Assembly (NCBI GenBank): GCA_026120035.1
Contig: JALRME010000092.1
Span: forward strand, 1-20,377
DNA length: 20,377 nucleotides
Source: Coleophoma eucalyptorum
Taxonomy: Eukaryota; Ascomycota; Leotiomycetes; Helotiales; Dermateaceae
Direction of reading: 5' to 3'
The notes below the pieces were generated by a model that saw only the letters and a list, made by a program, of their open reading frames with translations, was not told the origin of the DNA and did no database searches. Of the stretch, positions 1-9,040 are shown piece after piece (the stretch's first letter is position 1; each line of letters opens with the position of its first letter). The position numbers and the translations under genes were made by a program.

Positions 1-1
1 C

Positions 2-685
2 GTACTAAAACGGTCGTACGGTCTTCAAATTGAGTATTTTATTAAAGCTTATATTAATTATATTACTAAGGTCGAGTTCTTTATTGCGTTTAAAACAGCA
101 TACGAGTAGTTACTTTCGATCCAAAATGGCTAAGCTGGATTCCGAGGAGCTAGTTTAATACCGTACGATCCTTAAGTGGTTATATCTAAGCTTAATGTTA
201 ATCTATAAGTAGTTATACCTCCTTGGCTCCCCTCGGTAGACGATAACTATTAGGTCTCTCAAATGCCTTATAACCCAACGGAGGCACTTTCGTAGTTAAC
301 TTTAGTTAAAGGTCGTATTGTACGTCACCAAGGAAGCTCGCTAACGCCGATTTTCTAGATAGTTGCCTCACTAGCAAAAGGAACCGAGCTATTAGCTCAC
401 GAGGTGACTTTGTTATAAGCCGAGATACGTTTACTTCGTATAGCAAATAAGGCACTTAGTAAACGTCGTAGGGCTAAAAAGACACGTATCCATCAAGGGG
501 GTATACTTACTGTCGAGGATGCATACGATATTCTAAGTCAAACTAAGGTAGACGAGTAGATTCGACGCGACAATCGTTCGAGGGGGGGTGTTCAAGGAGA
601 CGGGAATTTGGTCGTACGACACTGTGGCACTTGTGGAGAGGCTGGTCATAATTCAAGAACATGTTCAGATACTATTACTATATAA
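2..685 (+). pseudogene. Dead pogo/Fot1-type transposase, C-terminal part
   Basis: One reading frame beginning at base 2 can be followed to a stop at 683-685 without any frameshift, but it holds nine internal stops (codons at 107, 131, 173, 206, 251, 293, 356, 416, 557). Between the stops the text is the C-terminal part of fungal pogo-like DDE transposases: FIAFKTAYE, then AGFRGASLIPYDP, then NPTEALS, AKGTELLAHE, the basic stretch ALSKRRRAKKTR, QGGILTVEDAYDIL, and a terminal CCHC-like knuckle CGTCGEAGHNSRTC. All nine stops are TAA or TAG, and several fall where the family usually has glutamine, as expected from C-to-T change in CAA/CAG. The DDE catalytic core lies outside the window to the left. 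It cannot be active. Family assignment is from remembered family patterns. Confidence 0.88.
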
Positions 686-774
686 TCTTTAGTGGATCCG
701 TACTTAGTTTAATTAATTATAATTCGTTGTTATTTTTAATATTGATTCTTCGTACGAAGGTCGCGAAAAGTGAT

Positions 775-804
775 CGGGGTACTGATATGACCGGGGTACT
801 GATA
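775..804. repeat. Two-copy 13-bp subterminal direct repeat
   Basis: CGGGGTACTGATA occurs at 775-787 and 792-804, separated by TGAC. It sits about 90 bp after the transposase stop and just before a CACGTTAC motif, and is read as the subterminal repeat of the transposon. Confidence 0.75.
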
Positions 805-815
805 AACCACGTTAC

Positions 816-1339
816 ATGTGTTAAATCGAACAAGACGATTAGTTAGACAGCTCAAGTAATCCATTATATTCACGCCCTTTTCAGTCTTTTAAATACGCTT
901 GAAGCTTTATCATTATTATCGTAGCAATCTCAGTTCCAATAACTTATCTCCATAAGCTTAGGCGTGTGCATAGGCGAGACTAGGACGGCGGTGCTCCAAA
1001 GTGCCAAGACATGCTCCTTCCGCTTTCGAATACCGAACTACGGTTTCACTTGTTCTCCGAAAATCAACACGGCAATCAACCACAATCCTGTATTCGGATT
1101 TAGTAGATTTGAAATCAAAATGGATAGAATAAGGCCACAATAAAGGAATTGGGATTTGTCAGAGATTTTCATCTTTGCTCCGAAATGACAATGTTAAGAG
1201 GTCATGTTACATGCCTGACTACTATAAGAACTATTATCTTCCTCGAAAAGTTGAGCTCAGATATCATTGTCTCAAGTCCAATCACAACTATCACAAGATA
1301 AACTTTCAAATCCATTCCATAAATCCACCATTAGCAACC
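816..1339. other. Intergenic region upstream of the SDR reductase
   Basis: About 520 bp between the transposon relic and the reductase start. It is AT-rich apart from a moderately GC-rich stretch near 960-1080. The short open frames here resemble no family I know. The promoter and 5' UTR of the reductase must lie here. No clear TATA box was picked out. Confidence 0.5.
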
Positions 1340-2471
1340 ATGGCTGGCATCGCAACAAGAATCCCCAAGGGCTCATGGGTTCTGATAACCGGTGCAAATG
1401 GTTTTGTGGCAGCACACGTGGTCAAACAGTTCCTTGAACGTGGGTATAAAGTTCGAGGTACGGTACGAGACATTGAAAAGTCATCTTGGCTTGTCCAAAG
1501 CGTCTTTAAATCCTATGCCGATAATGGCGATTTCGAGCTGGTCGAGGTCCCCGATTTGGCGGTTGACGGCGGGTTCGACGAGGCCGTAAAGGGCATGTCA
1601 GCAGCGGTCCATGTGGCAACAATCGTCAGCCATGATCCGGACCCAAACAATGTTATACCACAAACCGTTACCGGTGCTACTTCCATCCTGCACGCCGCTT
1701 TGAAGGAGCCGTTGATGAAGGCGTTTGTGTATACTAGCTCAGGCGTGGCTGGCACACTGGTCATGCCGGGAAACAACACCCATGTAGGACGCGATACATG
1801 GAATGAAGAGGCTATCAAGCTTGCTTGGGCTCCTCCACCATATGAGCCTACACGTGGCCCTGCTGTGTACGCCGCGAGCAAGACCGAGGCCGAAAAGGCG
1901 GTTTGGAAGTTTGCGGAGGAGAAAAAACCGCAGTTCAGTGTCAACAGCATCGGGCCTGCAGTCATTATGGGCGAACCCTTGGATAAAAAGCACCTGGAAA
2001 CTCCATATTCGTATCTAAAAGTACTGTATGACGGAAATATGGGTCTTTTTAATGCGATGCCAGCAAGTAAGTCATCTATCAATATCCAACAATTACGCAA
2101 TGGCAGTGACCGCCTATCTATCGAAACTTTTGCTGTTTTCTAGCTAACCATGATCTGCAGTAATCCATATCGATGTCAAGGATGTCGCATTGCTCCATGT
2201 TGCAGCGGTGCTGGATCCCGAGCTCAAGGACGCACGTCTTCAGGCATGGGCGGAATACTGCAATTGGAACGATGTGCTTGCCATTCTTCGGAAGCTCTAT
2301 CCGCAGCGTAAATTTCCTGATGACCTCCCTCCTCCAACACCGCTCACAATGACAGCGGATTCTGATGAACCGCTAGCTGTGTTGAAGAAGTGGGGAAATC
2401 AGGACGGATGGACGTCGTTGGAAGAGACTGTTGCTGATAATATGAAGAATATCATGGCCTGGTACCCTTAG
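1340..2471 (+). CDS. NAD(P)-dependent extended SDR reductase (aldehyde/dihydroflavonol-reductase-like)
   Basis: Two exons, 1340-2066 and 2161-2471, encode 345 residues, normal for the family. The intron 2067-2160 starts GTAAGT, has a GCTAACC branch site and ends CTGCAG. The start at 1340 is chosen because it has a good context (aaccATGgct) and places the cofactor fold close to the N-terminus; the frame is open further upstream, but that stretch is not SDR-like. The Rossmann signature TGANGFVAAH is at residues 17-26, TVR at 41-43 suits an NADP phosphate contact, the catalytic Ser lies in YTSS (131-134), and YAASK (177-181) supplies Tyr177 and Lys181. This is the fungal aldehyde reductase/Gre2/dihydroflavonol-4-reductase-like group, cytosolic, reducing aldehydes or ketones with NAD(P)H. 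The substrate cannot be read from sequence. It could serve the nearby hydrolase/transporter set or stand alone. Confidence 0.92.
2067..2160 (+). other. Intron of the SDR reductase gene
   Basis: GTAAGT donor, GCTAACC branch region at 2143-2149 and CTGCAG acceptor. Removing it keeps the frame (phase 1) and joins NAMPA to IIHIDVKDVALLHV, a conserved SDR stretch. At 94 bp it is the longest clear GT-AG intron in the window. Confidence 0.9.
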
Positions 2472-2615
2472 AGACGGTCTAAGTGAACAGTTATCATTTG
2501 TATGCAAATATGGCCGAGGCTTTATGGCCACAACTGTTAGGGGTCAAATTATGTTATAAATATAGCTACGAGCTCTATATAGTTATCTATTATTCTGAAT
2601 TCTGTAAACGGACCA

Positions 2616-4652
2616 TTATTGGGCATCAGAGTTGTAAATGATATCCTCAAATGCTGGAGGTAATTCGGACCATCCAGCTATTAGTGAATTAGAGTGACAA
2701 TTCCCATCGCCATCAGTATTAACCCGACAGATTATCTTAGCCAACATCTTTCTAGGCGGTGGAATCATATAATTCAGGTTTTGATACTCCCATCGACCAA
2801 CGAAAATATTCAATTCCATCAATTCTGTACCAGACTTCCGACTCCGTAGGTACTTGAAGATGCTTTCAGCAGGGTCTTTGTTGAGCAGGGGATCACTCTT
2901 GTCGGCAAAGCCATAGAGATTGTATAACTGTGCATCGCCCTCTTTAGTCATATAACCAGGAAGCCGATGGCCTTCAGGATCAGAGGATTCAAAATTGAGA
3001 GTGAGGTGGCGAAGACTTGGGAATGAAGCGAGCTCATCAAAGATGGAATAGTTGAGTCTGGAATAGTATTGTCTGTTGTTGAGCCGCGAGGTCTGATTTA
3101 ACATAGAAGAGCCACCGATAGCGCCAGTGGCTTCATGTAATGACGTCTCAGATAACTTGGAGATGTTATGCGACAACGACTTTGAATTGGGTGCTGAATT
3201 AGGCTTTATCTCGAAGTGGCGCTCAACGTCAAGAGACAGAACTTCAATATTTGGGCAGCCATCTCTTAATTTTGTCAGCTCCGTAGAGTTCAAGAATAGG
3301 TGCTTTTCCACGCCCAACGGTCGGAGATCTTCATCCTCTGTAAGCTTCAATTCCTTGATAGATTCTCCGTGACGTTCAATGATCACGTCCAGGAGTTCCC
3401 CAAAGTCCGGAAATTTGACATCCTTCAAAGAAATAGATTCAAGAGGACTCGTTGTATTTCCTAAGAAATCAATGAACACTTCCGGATCATCGGCCATTCC
3501 CCGTGCACCCCCTTCTAAACTGAGATTTCGAAGACTTTTGAGATGCGGTTGTAATTTCCTTAGCTCATCAGGGGTTGCGGGATTCTGGTTCAAGCTCAAC
3601 TCTTCCAAGCTGGACCAATCCATGATATCAATCCATGCCTCTAGGTTCGTTTTAGAACCGTTGTTCATCATAGGGGTCTCTACATGCGGCATAGTTGTAG
3701 TCAGTTCCATCCAATTAGTGAGAAAATTTGGTAATTTATTCCATGGAAATCGAAGGGACTGATATTTAATGACTGGCCTGCTGCGACGGTACTGTCCATT
3801 GGGTCTACAGCTAAGACAGTATCCATTCAATTTCAAGGCCTTGAGTGGTGGAAACCGAGCCCCCGGGATGGACAGAAAGTTAAAGGCATCAAGTACCGTA
3901 TCAGAGGGTGTGCAATCACTGTGAATTGTAGAAATTTCCAGTCGTTTTAGATTTGGGCAGCTCGTGATAATGCGATACACCAGATCCACATACCCAGATG
4001 TCTCTGGACCTGGCAGATTTATGTCACCGATATTTGCCTTCAGATAATAAAGGTTGGTAGAATTCTGGGTATACCCGCGTATATCTCCCAAGGAAGAATT
4101 ATCCTGCTGTGAGAACACGGATAAATTCGCGGCCATACCATATCCCCAATTGTAAAGCGGAACAGTGAAGTGAAGTTTTGCCTGTGGATGTTTGTTCTCC
4201 AGTGATCGCAAGAAGCTTGACGGGATGCTGACATCGTAAGAATGGACTGTCTCTAGAGGTGGTATAACTTCGAGGAGACTTTCCAGTTTTCCCCAGCTGC
4301 CCTTGCAGGATTTTACGGTGATATCGTTGACATTCTGGCGCAAATTGCCATTCTCGGGTCGAAGCAGGTATGTGAGGAAGGCAGCACTTCTTTCAATAGC
4401 CTCTGGACTTTCACAATCCATAACTACAGTGCGCGACAAAATGGAGTTCGGATTCGTAAGGTTAACGGGTCTGTGCCCTGGCCATATCTCGTTGACGTGT
4501 TGTGAGGCTAGATGTGTAATATGTGTGAGATTGTTTTCCTCACCCCCAGCATTTGATGGCGCTGGTGAAGCTTGAGGGGGCGTAGCGGCGATAGAACTGA
4601 GGCAACCGAAGACAATAATTAGTAGAGCATGAAAATTAAACTTGAAAGCCAT
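2616..4652 (-). CDS. Secreted leucine-rich-repeat-like glycoprotein, function unknown
   Basis: A single 678-residue open frame with no intron. The N-terminus (MAFKFNFHALLIIVFGCLSSIAA, residues 1-23, written here in parts: MAFKFNFHAL then LIIVFGCLSSIAA) is a clear signal peptide, followed by a Pro/Ala/Ser-rich linker. Irregular leucine-rich units recur at about 231-243 (CPNLKRLEI), 269-277, 348-356 (SLEELSLNQ), 371-380 (LKSLRNLSLE), 404-410, 431-438, 466-475 (CPNIEVLSLDVE), 545-552 (FPSLRHLTL) and 610-617. The spacing is loose, like fungal F-box-associated LRRs, but no F-box is seen. About a dozen N-glycosylation sequons (for example N41, N64, N176, N185, N197, N399, N534) fit passage through the ER. 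No C-terminal hydrophobic anchor is evident, so release outside the cell is likely. Role unknown; wall or host contact is a guess. It converges with the SDR gene, 144 bp apart. Confidence 0.82.
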   Translation of the reverse strand: MAFKFNFHALLIIVFGCLSSIAATPPQASPAPSNAGGEENNLTHITHLASQHVNEIWPGHRPVNLTNPNSILSRTVVMDCESPEAIERSAAFLTYLLRPENGNLRQNVNDITVKSCKGSWGKLESLLEVIPPLETVHSYDVSIPSSFLRSLENKHPQAKLHFTVPLYNWGYGMAANLSVFSQQDNSSLGDIRGYTQNSTNLYYLKANIGDINLPGPETSGYVDLVYRIITSCPNLKRLEISTIHSDCTPSDTVLDAFNFLSIPGARFPPLKALKLNGYCLSCRPNGQYRRSRPVIKYQSLRFPWNKLPNFLTNWMELTTTMPHVETPMMNNGSKTNLEAWIDIMDWSSLEELSLNQNPATPDELRKLQPHLKSLRNLSLEGGARGMADDPEVFIDFLGNTTSPLESISLKDVKFPDFGELLDVIIERHGESIKELKLTEDEDLRPLGVEKHLFLNSTELTKLRDGCPNIEVLSLDVERHFEIKPNSAPNSKSLSHNISKLSETSLHEATGAIGGSSMLNQTSRLNNRQYYSRLNYSIFDELASFPSLRHLTLNFESSDPEGHRLPGYMTKEGDAQLYNLYGFADKSDPLLNKDPAESIFKYLRSRKSGTELMELNIFVGRWEYQNLNYMIPPPRKMLAKIICRVNTDGDGNCHSNSLIAGWSELPPAFEDIIYNSDAQ

Positions 4653-5874
4653 ATTAATTTATTGAGAAATATTTCCTCCAATATTTCATGCTCACGAAGT
4701 ATGCTGAGACACAATCGTGAAATATAGTAATGCCAACTCCATATTCAAAGCGTGGCCTCCCTAATGGAAACGTGGCTTGGAAGATGGTAGATGCTACAAC
4801 CCGAAATGATGTGGTTCTCGGCTGTTACTTGTTCTTTTCCTTTGAGGTAAAGCACCGATAGGCAGAAGCGTGCTGGGTCTCCATCTTTCCCAATTCAGCG
4901 TAGCGAACACATATTTAATTTCAAAATAAACAACAAGACTAAACGAGAATTTACCTGGTCTTAAGAGATAGATCGATCTTCTACCTTATTTCTAATACCG
5001 AAGACCAAAGAAAAGGAGGGAAATGGTGGGTTTTATCCCGAAAGTTGCGGCTTTGCACCCATACGGTTTTACTAAACTTGGAGCCGGACTGTCCGCGAAC
5101 ATTCAGGCGGAGTACCAGAAAACCAAACCATCCATTCGAATCACCAATCCAAACCGGAACCCTCTTTCAACTCTCCAATCACCTATCTTGGAGACCGTTG
5201 CTAATACGTAGAACTCGTATAACGGAGAATAGTGTACTAAACTGCACAAATACTAGCTAAGTCTTAGTTTTCCAATTATATCAGAACAAAGGAATTTATC
5301 TCTTTTAATATACTATTTTTCGATTGGTTTTGGATACAAAAGCAATCTTAAAGGGTTTTTCTTCTCACTCATAATACTATTTATTTCAGATGTAGTTCTA
5401 GCTAGTTTGTAGCGTTAGTGTTATTAAATTAGGTATATAAGCAAGAGAGTAGTACAAAGTGTCCCACTCGTTTGTATGTCCCACTCACTTATAAGTCACG
5501 TTATGAAAATTATATCGACTCAATGTGGGACGCTAAAGGTGGGACACGCCACCTTAAACAACGTTATTGCTAAAGGACTTCTCTAATCCCGACTGCTAAT
5601 GAGGGGAAGTGGGACTGCTAATATAGAAATGGCGTGAACTTCCATTCATCCCCACAGGACCCCTCAACAAGGAGAATCTCTGTTCTTTTTCTTTAAAAGG
5701 AGGCTAGGAACATTGCGCACTTCCTCTACAACATTAAAACTCTGGCATTAGACCCGCTGTATTTCAGGACCAATTCCCTTTCCAACTTACTTTGGCTACC
5801 ATTTTACGATCTTTTCATATTGCGCTACCACCTCGAACTTGATTCTTGGAGCTTGACAGAACTGGTTTCTGGCA
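4653..5874. other. Long AT-rich intergenic region between divergent genes
   Basis: About 1.2 kb separates the starts of the LRR gene (minus) and the hydrolase gene (plus), so both promoters lie here. Short frames around 5023-5260 look random. The part from about 5260 to 5460 is strongly AT-rich and could be decayed repeat. The nested inverted repeat at 5459-5547 is listed separately. A further 10-bp direct repeat GACTGCTAAT occurs at 5590-5599 and 5613-5622. Confidence 0.5.
5459..5547. repeat. 89-bp nested inverted repeat (GTGTCCCAC ... GTGGGACAC)
   Basis: Outer arms GTGTCCCAC (5459-5467) and GTGGGACAC (5539-5547) are perfect reverse complements. Inside them lies a second pair, GTCCCAC (5478-5484) and GTGGGAC (5525-5531). 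The left pair also forms a direct repeat with a period of about 18 bp, followed by TTATAAGTCACGTTATG. That layout resembles the tail of the pogo relic at 775-815 (two direct repeats, then ...CACGTTA). It may be the terminus of another decayed element, a miniature element, or a paired binding site upstream of the hydrolase gene. Confidence 0.6.
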
Positions 5875-7861
5875 ATGTCTCTCAAAATCGCTTCCATCAC
5901 CGTCCTTCAGCAGCCGGCTACTCCAGTCAATGCTCTGGATTCAAAGTATGCCGGCCTCCATCCGTCGACAATAATTCTTCCACAAGGACACAAGAAAACA
6001 CCAGAGAATCGAGCTCTGGGAGTTAACATAGTCTATGATAAGGATATTGAAGTTCAGCTTCGTGACGGTAGTAAGCTACGAGCGGATGTCTTCCGTCCGG
6101 AAGGCAGTGATAGAGTCCCAGCACTAGTTGCATGGAGTCCGTATGGAAAGTCCGGCACAGGATATTTTAGCCTTCAAATCGTCCCTGGCCGAGTTGGCAT
6201 ACCCCAGGCTTGTCTATCAGGTTACGAGAAATTCGAGGCCCCTGACCCTGCTGAATGGGTTGGACGGGGATATGCAATAGTGAATATTGACGCCAGAGGA
6301 ACTTTTGACTCAGAGGGGGATATTCGGTAAGTTGACACCTAAAAGAAAGGAGAATAACTATTTATGATCATATTTCAGCTGGTGGGGGACTGCAGAAGGT
6401 CGCGATGGCTATGACGCCATTGAGCATATTGCAGAACTCCCATGGTGCAATGGTAAAGTTGCCCTAGTTGGTAATTCATGGCTTGCCATCGCTCAATGGT
6501 ATATTGCGGCTGAGCGACCGCCCCACCTTGCATGCATTGCTCCCTTTGAAGGTGCTAGCGACGCTTATCGAGAGACTCTTTGTAGAGGTGGTGTGCCCCA
6601 TGAACCTTTCTGGCAATTCCTGGCTTCAAAGCTTTATGGTACGCTGTTTCAAACTCATTAATTAAGTTCTATTGACCAGACTCTAACGGTCGGGGAATAG
6701 GGCGAAATCAACAAGAGAGTGTTTCGAGGATGCTAAGCCAATATCCTTATATAAATGAATATTGGGAAGACAAGCGTGCAAAAATAGAAGATATTGAAGT
6801 CCCAGCCTATGTTCTTGCCAGCTATTCAACGGGTCTACACACTATTGGCTCTTTCAGAGGCTTTGAGGATATCAAGCATAATAATAAATGGTGATTATTT
6901 ACTAACACTGGCAATTTTCAACACTGACATAACACAGGCTTCGCGTGCATGCTACTCAGGAATGGCATGATCTTTACCAGGAAGAAACCAATAATGAACT
7001 GCAACTATTTTTGGATCGCTATACTAAGGATATGATCAATGGATGGGAGATGACTCCTTCGGTGCGAGTTTCGATGCTTCAGTTCAATAAGGTAGACAAC
7101 ATGGAAAGAATGCCACATATGCACATCTAACGAGAATCTAGGATCCAATCATTAACCAAATATTTTCTAACTGGCCAGTACCCCATACCAAATACACAAC
7201 TCTCTACCTAGGCGATTCGAGTAAACTCACTCCAACTATACCTAACAAAGCAGCACAGCTCGACTATCAAGCTGATGCCCTAGCTCTACAAGTCGATGCT
7301 GATTCTGAGGAGTTGCAATTTACGTACACATTCACACAAAAGACCTTCCTCGTCGGCTACTCAAGAGTCATTCTCCATATGTCCTGCGCATCACACAATG
7401 ATCTCGATGTGTTCGTGCAATTACGAAAGGCATCCTCTTCAGGCCAAATTCTCCAAAACCTCAATATTCCACTTACTGATCTTGGCCTCTCTACACCCAG
7501 CGAAGCCGAAACTGTAAATCCAAACTTCTATCTTGGGCCTAGTGGGGTGCTACGAGCAAGCCACCGTAGCATTAATACAGAACTCTCGAAACCGCACTGG
7601 CATGTACATGAGCATACGCAAGCTGCCGCAAAATATGTCAAACCCGGCGAGGTGGTCGAGATGAGCATTGGAATCTGGCCTACTGGAATTGTTTTTGAAG
7701 CGGGGGAAAAGCTGGTATTGAAAATTGCAGGGCATTCGATGGTACTTGCTGAATTTAAGCCGCTTAGGGGGGCGTTTAGGGCGGACAACAAGGGGAGACA
7801 CAACGTGCATTTTGGTGGAGAGTTTAGTAGTCAGTTGATTATTCCATTAATCGACTTGTAG
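5875..7861 (+). CDS. CocE/NonD-family alpha/beta-hydrolase (peptidase S15-like)
   Basis: Five exons (5875-6326, 6379-6638, 6701-6890, 6938-7091, 7142-7861) join in frame to 591 residues. All four introns are GT-AG and 47-62 bp long. The product matches the Xaa-Pro dipeptidyl-peptidase/cocaine-esterase family, whose members cleave acyl, ester or amide bonds. The N-terminal hydrolase domain has VQLRDGSKLRADVFRP (about 55-70), an ARGTFDSEGDIRWWGTAEGRDGY-type stretch spanning the first splice site, and the nucleophile elbow GNSW with Ser184. The lid/cap region follows, then RVHATQEWHDLY. The last exon carries the C-terminal beta-sandwich (PepX_C), with DLDVFVQLRK and SIGIWPTGIVFEAGEKL. No signal peptide is seen, so it is probably intracellular. 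The usual catalytic Asp segment reads ASYSTGLHTIGSF instead of a recognisable GWxD motif. Substrate unknown. Confidence 0.92.
6327..6378 (+). other. Hydrolase intron 1
   Basis: GTAAGT ... TTTCAG, 52 bp. It splits the Arg codon before the conserved WWGT stretch. Confidence 0.88.
6639..6700 (+). other. Hydrolase intron 2
   Basis: GTACGC ... GAATAG, 62 bp, phase 1. The alternative acceptor CCAG near 6679 would leave an in-frame stop, so 6700 is chosen; it yields LYGRNQQESV. Confidence 0.82.
6891..6937 (+). other. Hydrolase intron 3
   Basis: GTGATT ... CACAG, 47 bp, phase 2, with an ACTGAC branch-like site. Splicing yields NNKWLRVHATQEW, a conserved family segment. Confidence 0.87.
7092..7141 (+). 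other. Hydrolase intron 4
   Basis: GTAGAC ... ATCTAG, 50 bp, phase 0, with a TCTAACG branch site. It leads into DPIINQIFSNWPVP at the start of the C-terminal domain. Confidence 0.85.
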
Positions 7862-9040
7862 GTTGGCTAGTATTGGTTCGTAGATGCTACTCGTGAAGAT
7901 GACTTGTTCACTTTGAAATACTTGTCATTGAAAGCAGATATGCCTTTTCTGCTCCACTTTGAAGGGATTTACAGTAACGTTATGCTAGACATACTAAACA
8001 GAGCCAATCGAAGAACTACCATGCAGCGAAGATCAAGGAGCTAATCTAAAACCTACACTCGAAGCCTCCCGCTGTATGACGCATACTTCTAATTCATATA
8101 TTTCCTTGAAGAAATCACTACGGGCTGCCGAGATGGCATACACTGAAGTGTTAGATTTACTGTCAATGCTAGTAACTTACTCAATTTTAAAAAAAGAAGC
8201 GATGACTTGGATATGACTGAAGGATAAGAAGTATACTGGGGAAGATACGAATGCGGTATTATTTTGAATAGAAGTTTGATTTAAAACTAGGTAATACTTT
8301 GCCGTCATTTCCAAGATCCACTGGCAACTATCAGTGTATGGTGTTTAGCATTCTTGTACGACGCAGCGAAGAAATTACAATCCGTTTTACGGATGTTGAT
8401 GAACAGTACACAGCCATTTTTTACGTGATATGGCAGAGTACCGTATGGTTAATCATAATTGGTCAGACTGGGCCCTGAACCCAGGGTATCCAGTTTGTAC
8501 GTACAGGCCCCGTATTGGAACTGAAAAAGTAAAATGAAAATAAGCATCTAGCGAGAGAATCCGCCCATTCATAGGCGGCCCGCCTATTGCGGACCCCGAT
8601 GGCTCAGCCCCGGGGATTTTGGGACCTCCCCACTGACCCACCTGAAATCATTATCTATTCTCCGTTTCTCTTTCTTGTACATGAAGAGCTGTGAATCAAG
8701 TGTAACAATTTTATCCTAATGTAAATTGCAGGTTGAGGAGGTGCACTCACTCTAGCCTCTTGATTACTGAAAAGAGCACATGGTGAATCGCGGTATGAAC
8801 TTGATCTCCTCTACTGGTCCTTAGACACCTTTGTAGTTGCTTGACACTCGTCCGAAAGAAGCCCTGGAGGCCTGTCATAAGCAATAACAATTTTGAAGTC
8901 AACAAAATGTCATTTTATAGTGTATTAGTGATTAGATACATAATTAAGGGATTGCCTGAACAAGGTACAATGGCTAAAGAGGATAAATCTGAAGCATCGA
9001 AACTTGTCCGGAACAAAGTATTGTTCGCCGCAAACTAATA
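7862..9040. other. Intergenic region between the converging hydrolase and lyase genes
   Basis: About 1.2 kb that must hold both 3' ends. Mostly AT-rich with no recognisable gene; the short frames at 8453-8641 (minus) and 8841-9038 (plus) resemble nothing known. A GC-rich patch with several short palindromes lies at 8460-8640 and is listed separately. Confidence 0.5.
8496..8615. repeat. Cluster of short GC-rich palindromes
   Basis: Three perfect palindromes lie within 120 bp: TGTACGTACA (8496-8505), ATAGGCGG-C-CCGCCTAT (8571-8587) and CCCCGGGG (8608-8615). The patch is clearly richer in GC than its flanks. It could be a decayed mobile element, a structured 3' region, or chance. Confidence 0.5.

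Larger units (their letters stand above)
1..815 (+). mobile_element. 3' portion of a degraded pogo-family DNA transposon
   Basis: This interval contains the transposase relic plus its 3' non-coding tail. The tail holds a 13-bp direct repeat CGGGGTACTGATA at 775-787 and 792-804 (17-bp period), followed by AAACCACGTTAC at 804-815. Tandem subterminal repeats ending in a CACGTTA-type terminus are what I would expect for the terminal repeat region of this element type. The exact 3' end is inferred and the 5' end lies outside the window, so neither the partner inverted repeat nor a TA target duplication can be checked. Confidence 0.7.

Noticed and set aside
958..1140. 60-codon minus-strand frame upstream of the SDR
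   Set aside because: Short, no motif, and within the probable promoter of the reductase.
1513..2100. 195-codon open frame on the minus strand
   Set aside because: It lies fully antisense to the SDR coding exon, whose motifs are unmistakable; the antisense product resembles no family.
5023..5260. Two short overlapping plus-strand frames
   Set aside because: Compositionally random, with no motif, no intron continuation and no family resemblance.
8841..9038. 65-codon plus-strand frame
   Set aside because: Lies in the 3' flank of the lyase gene with no recognisable product.
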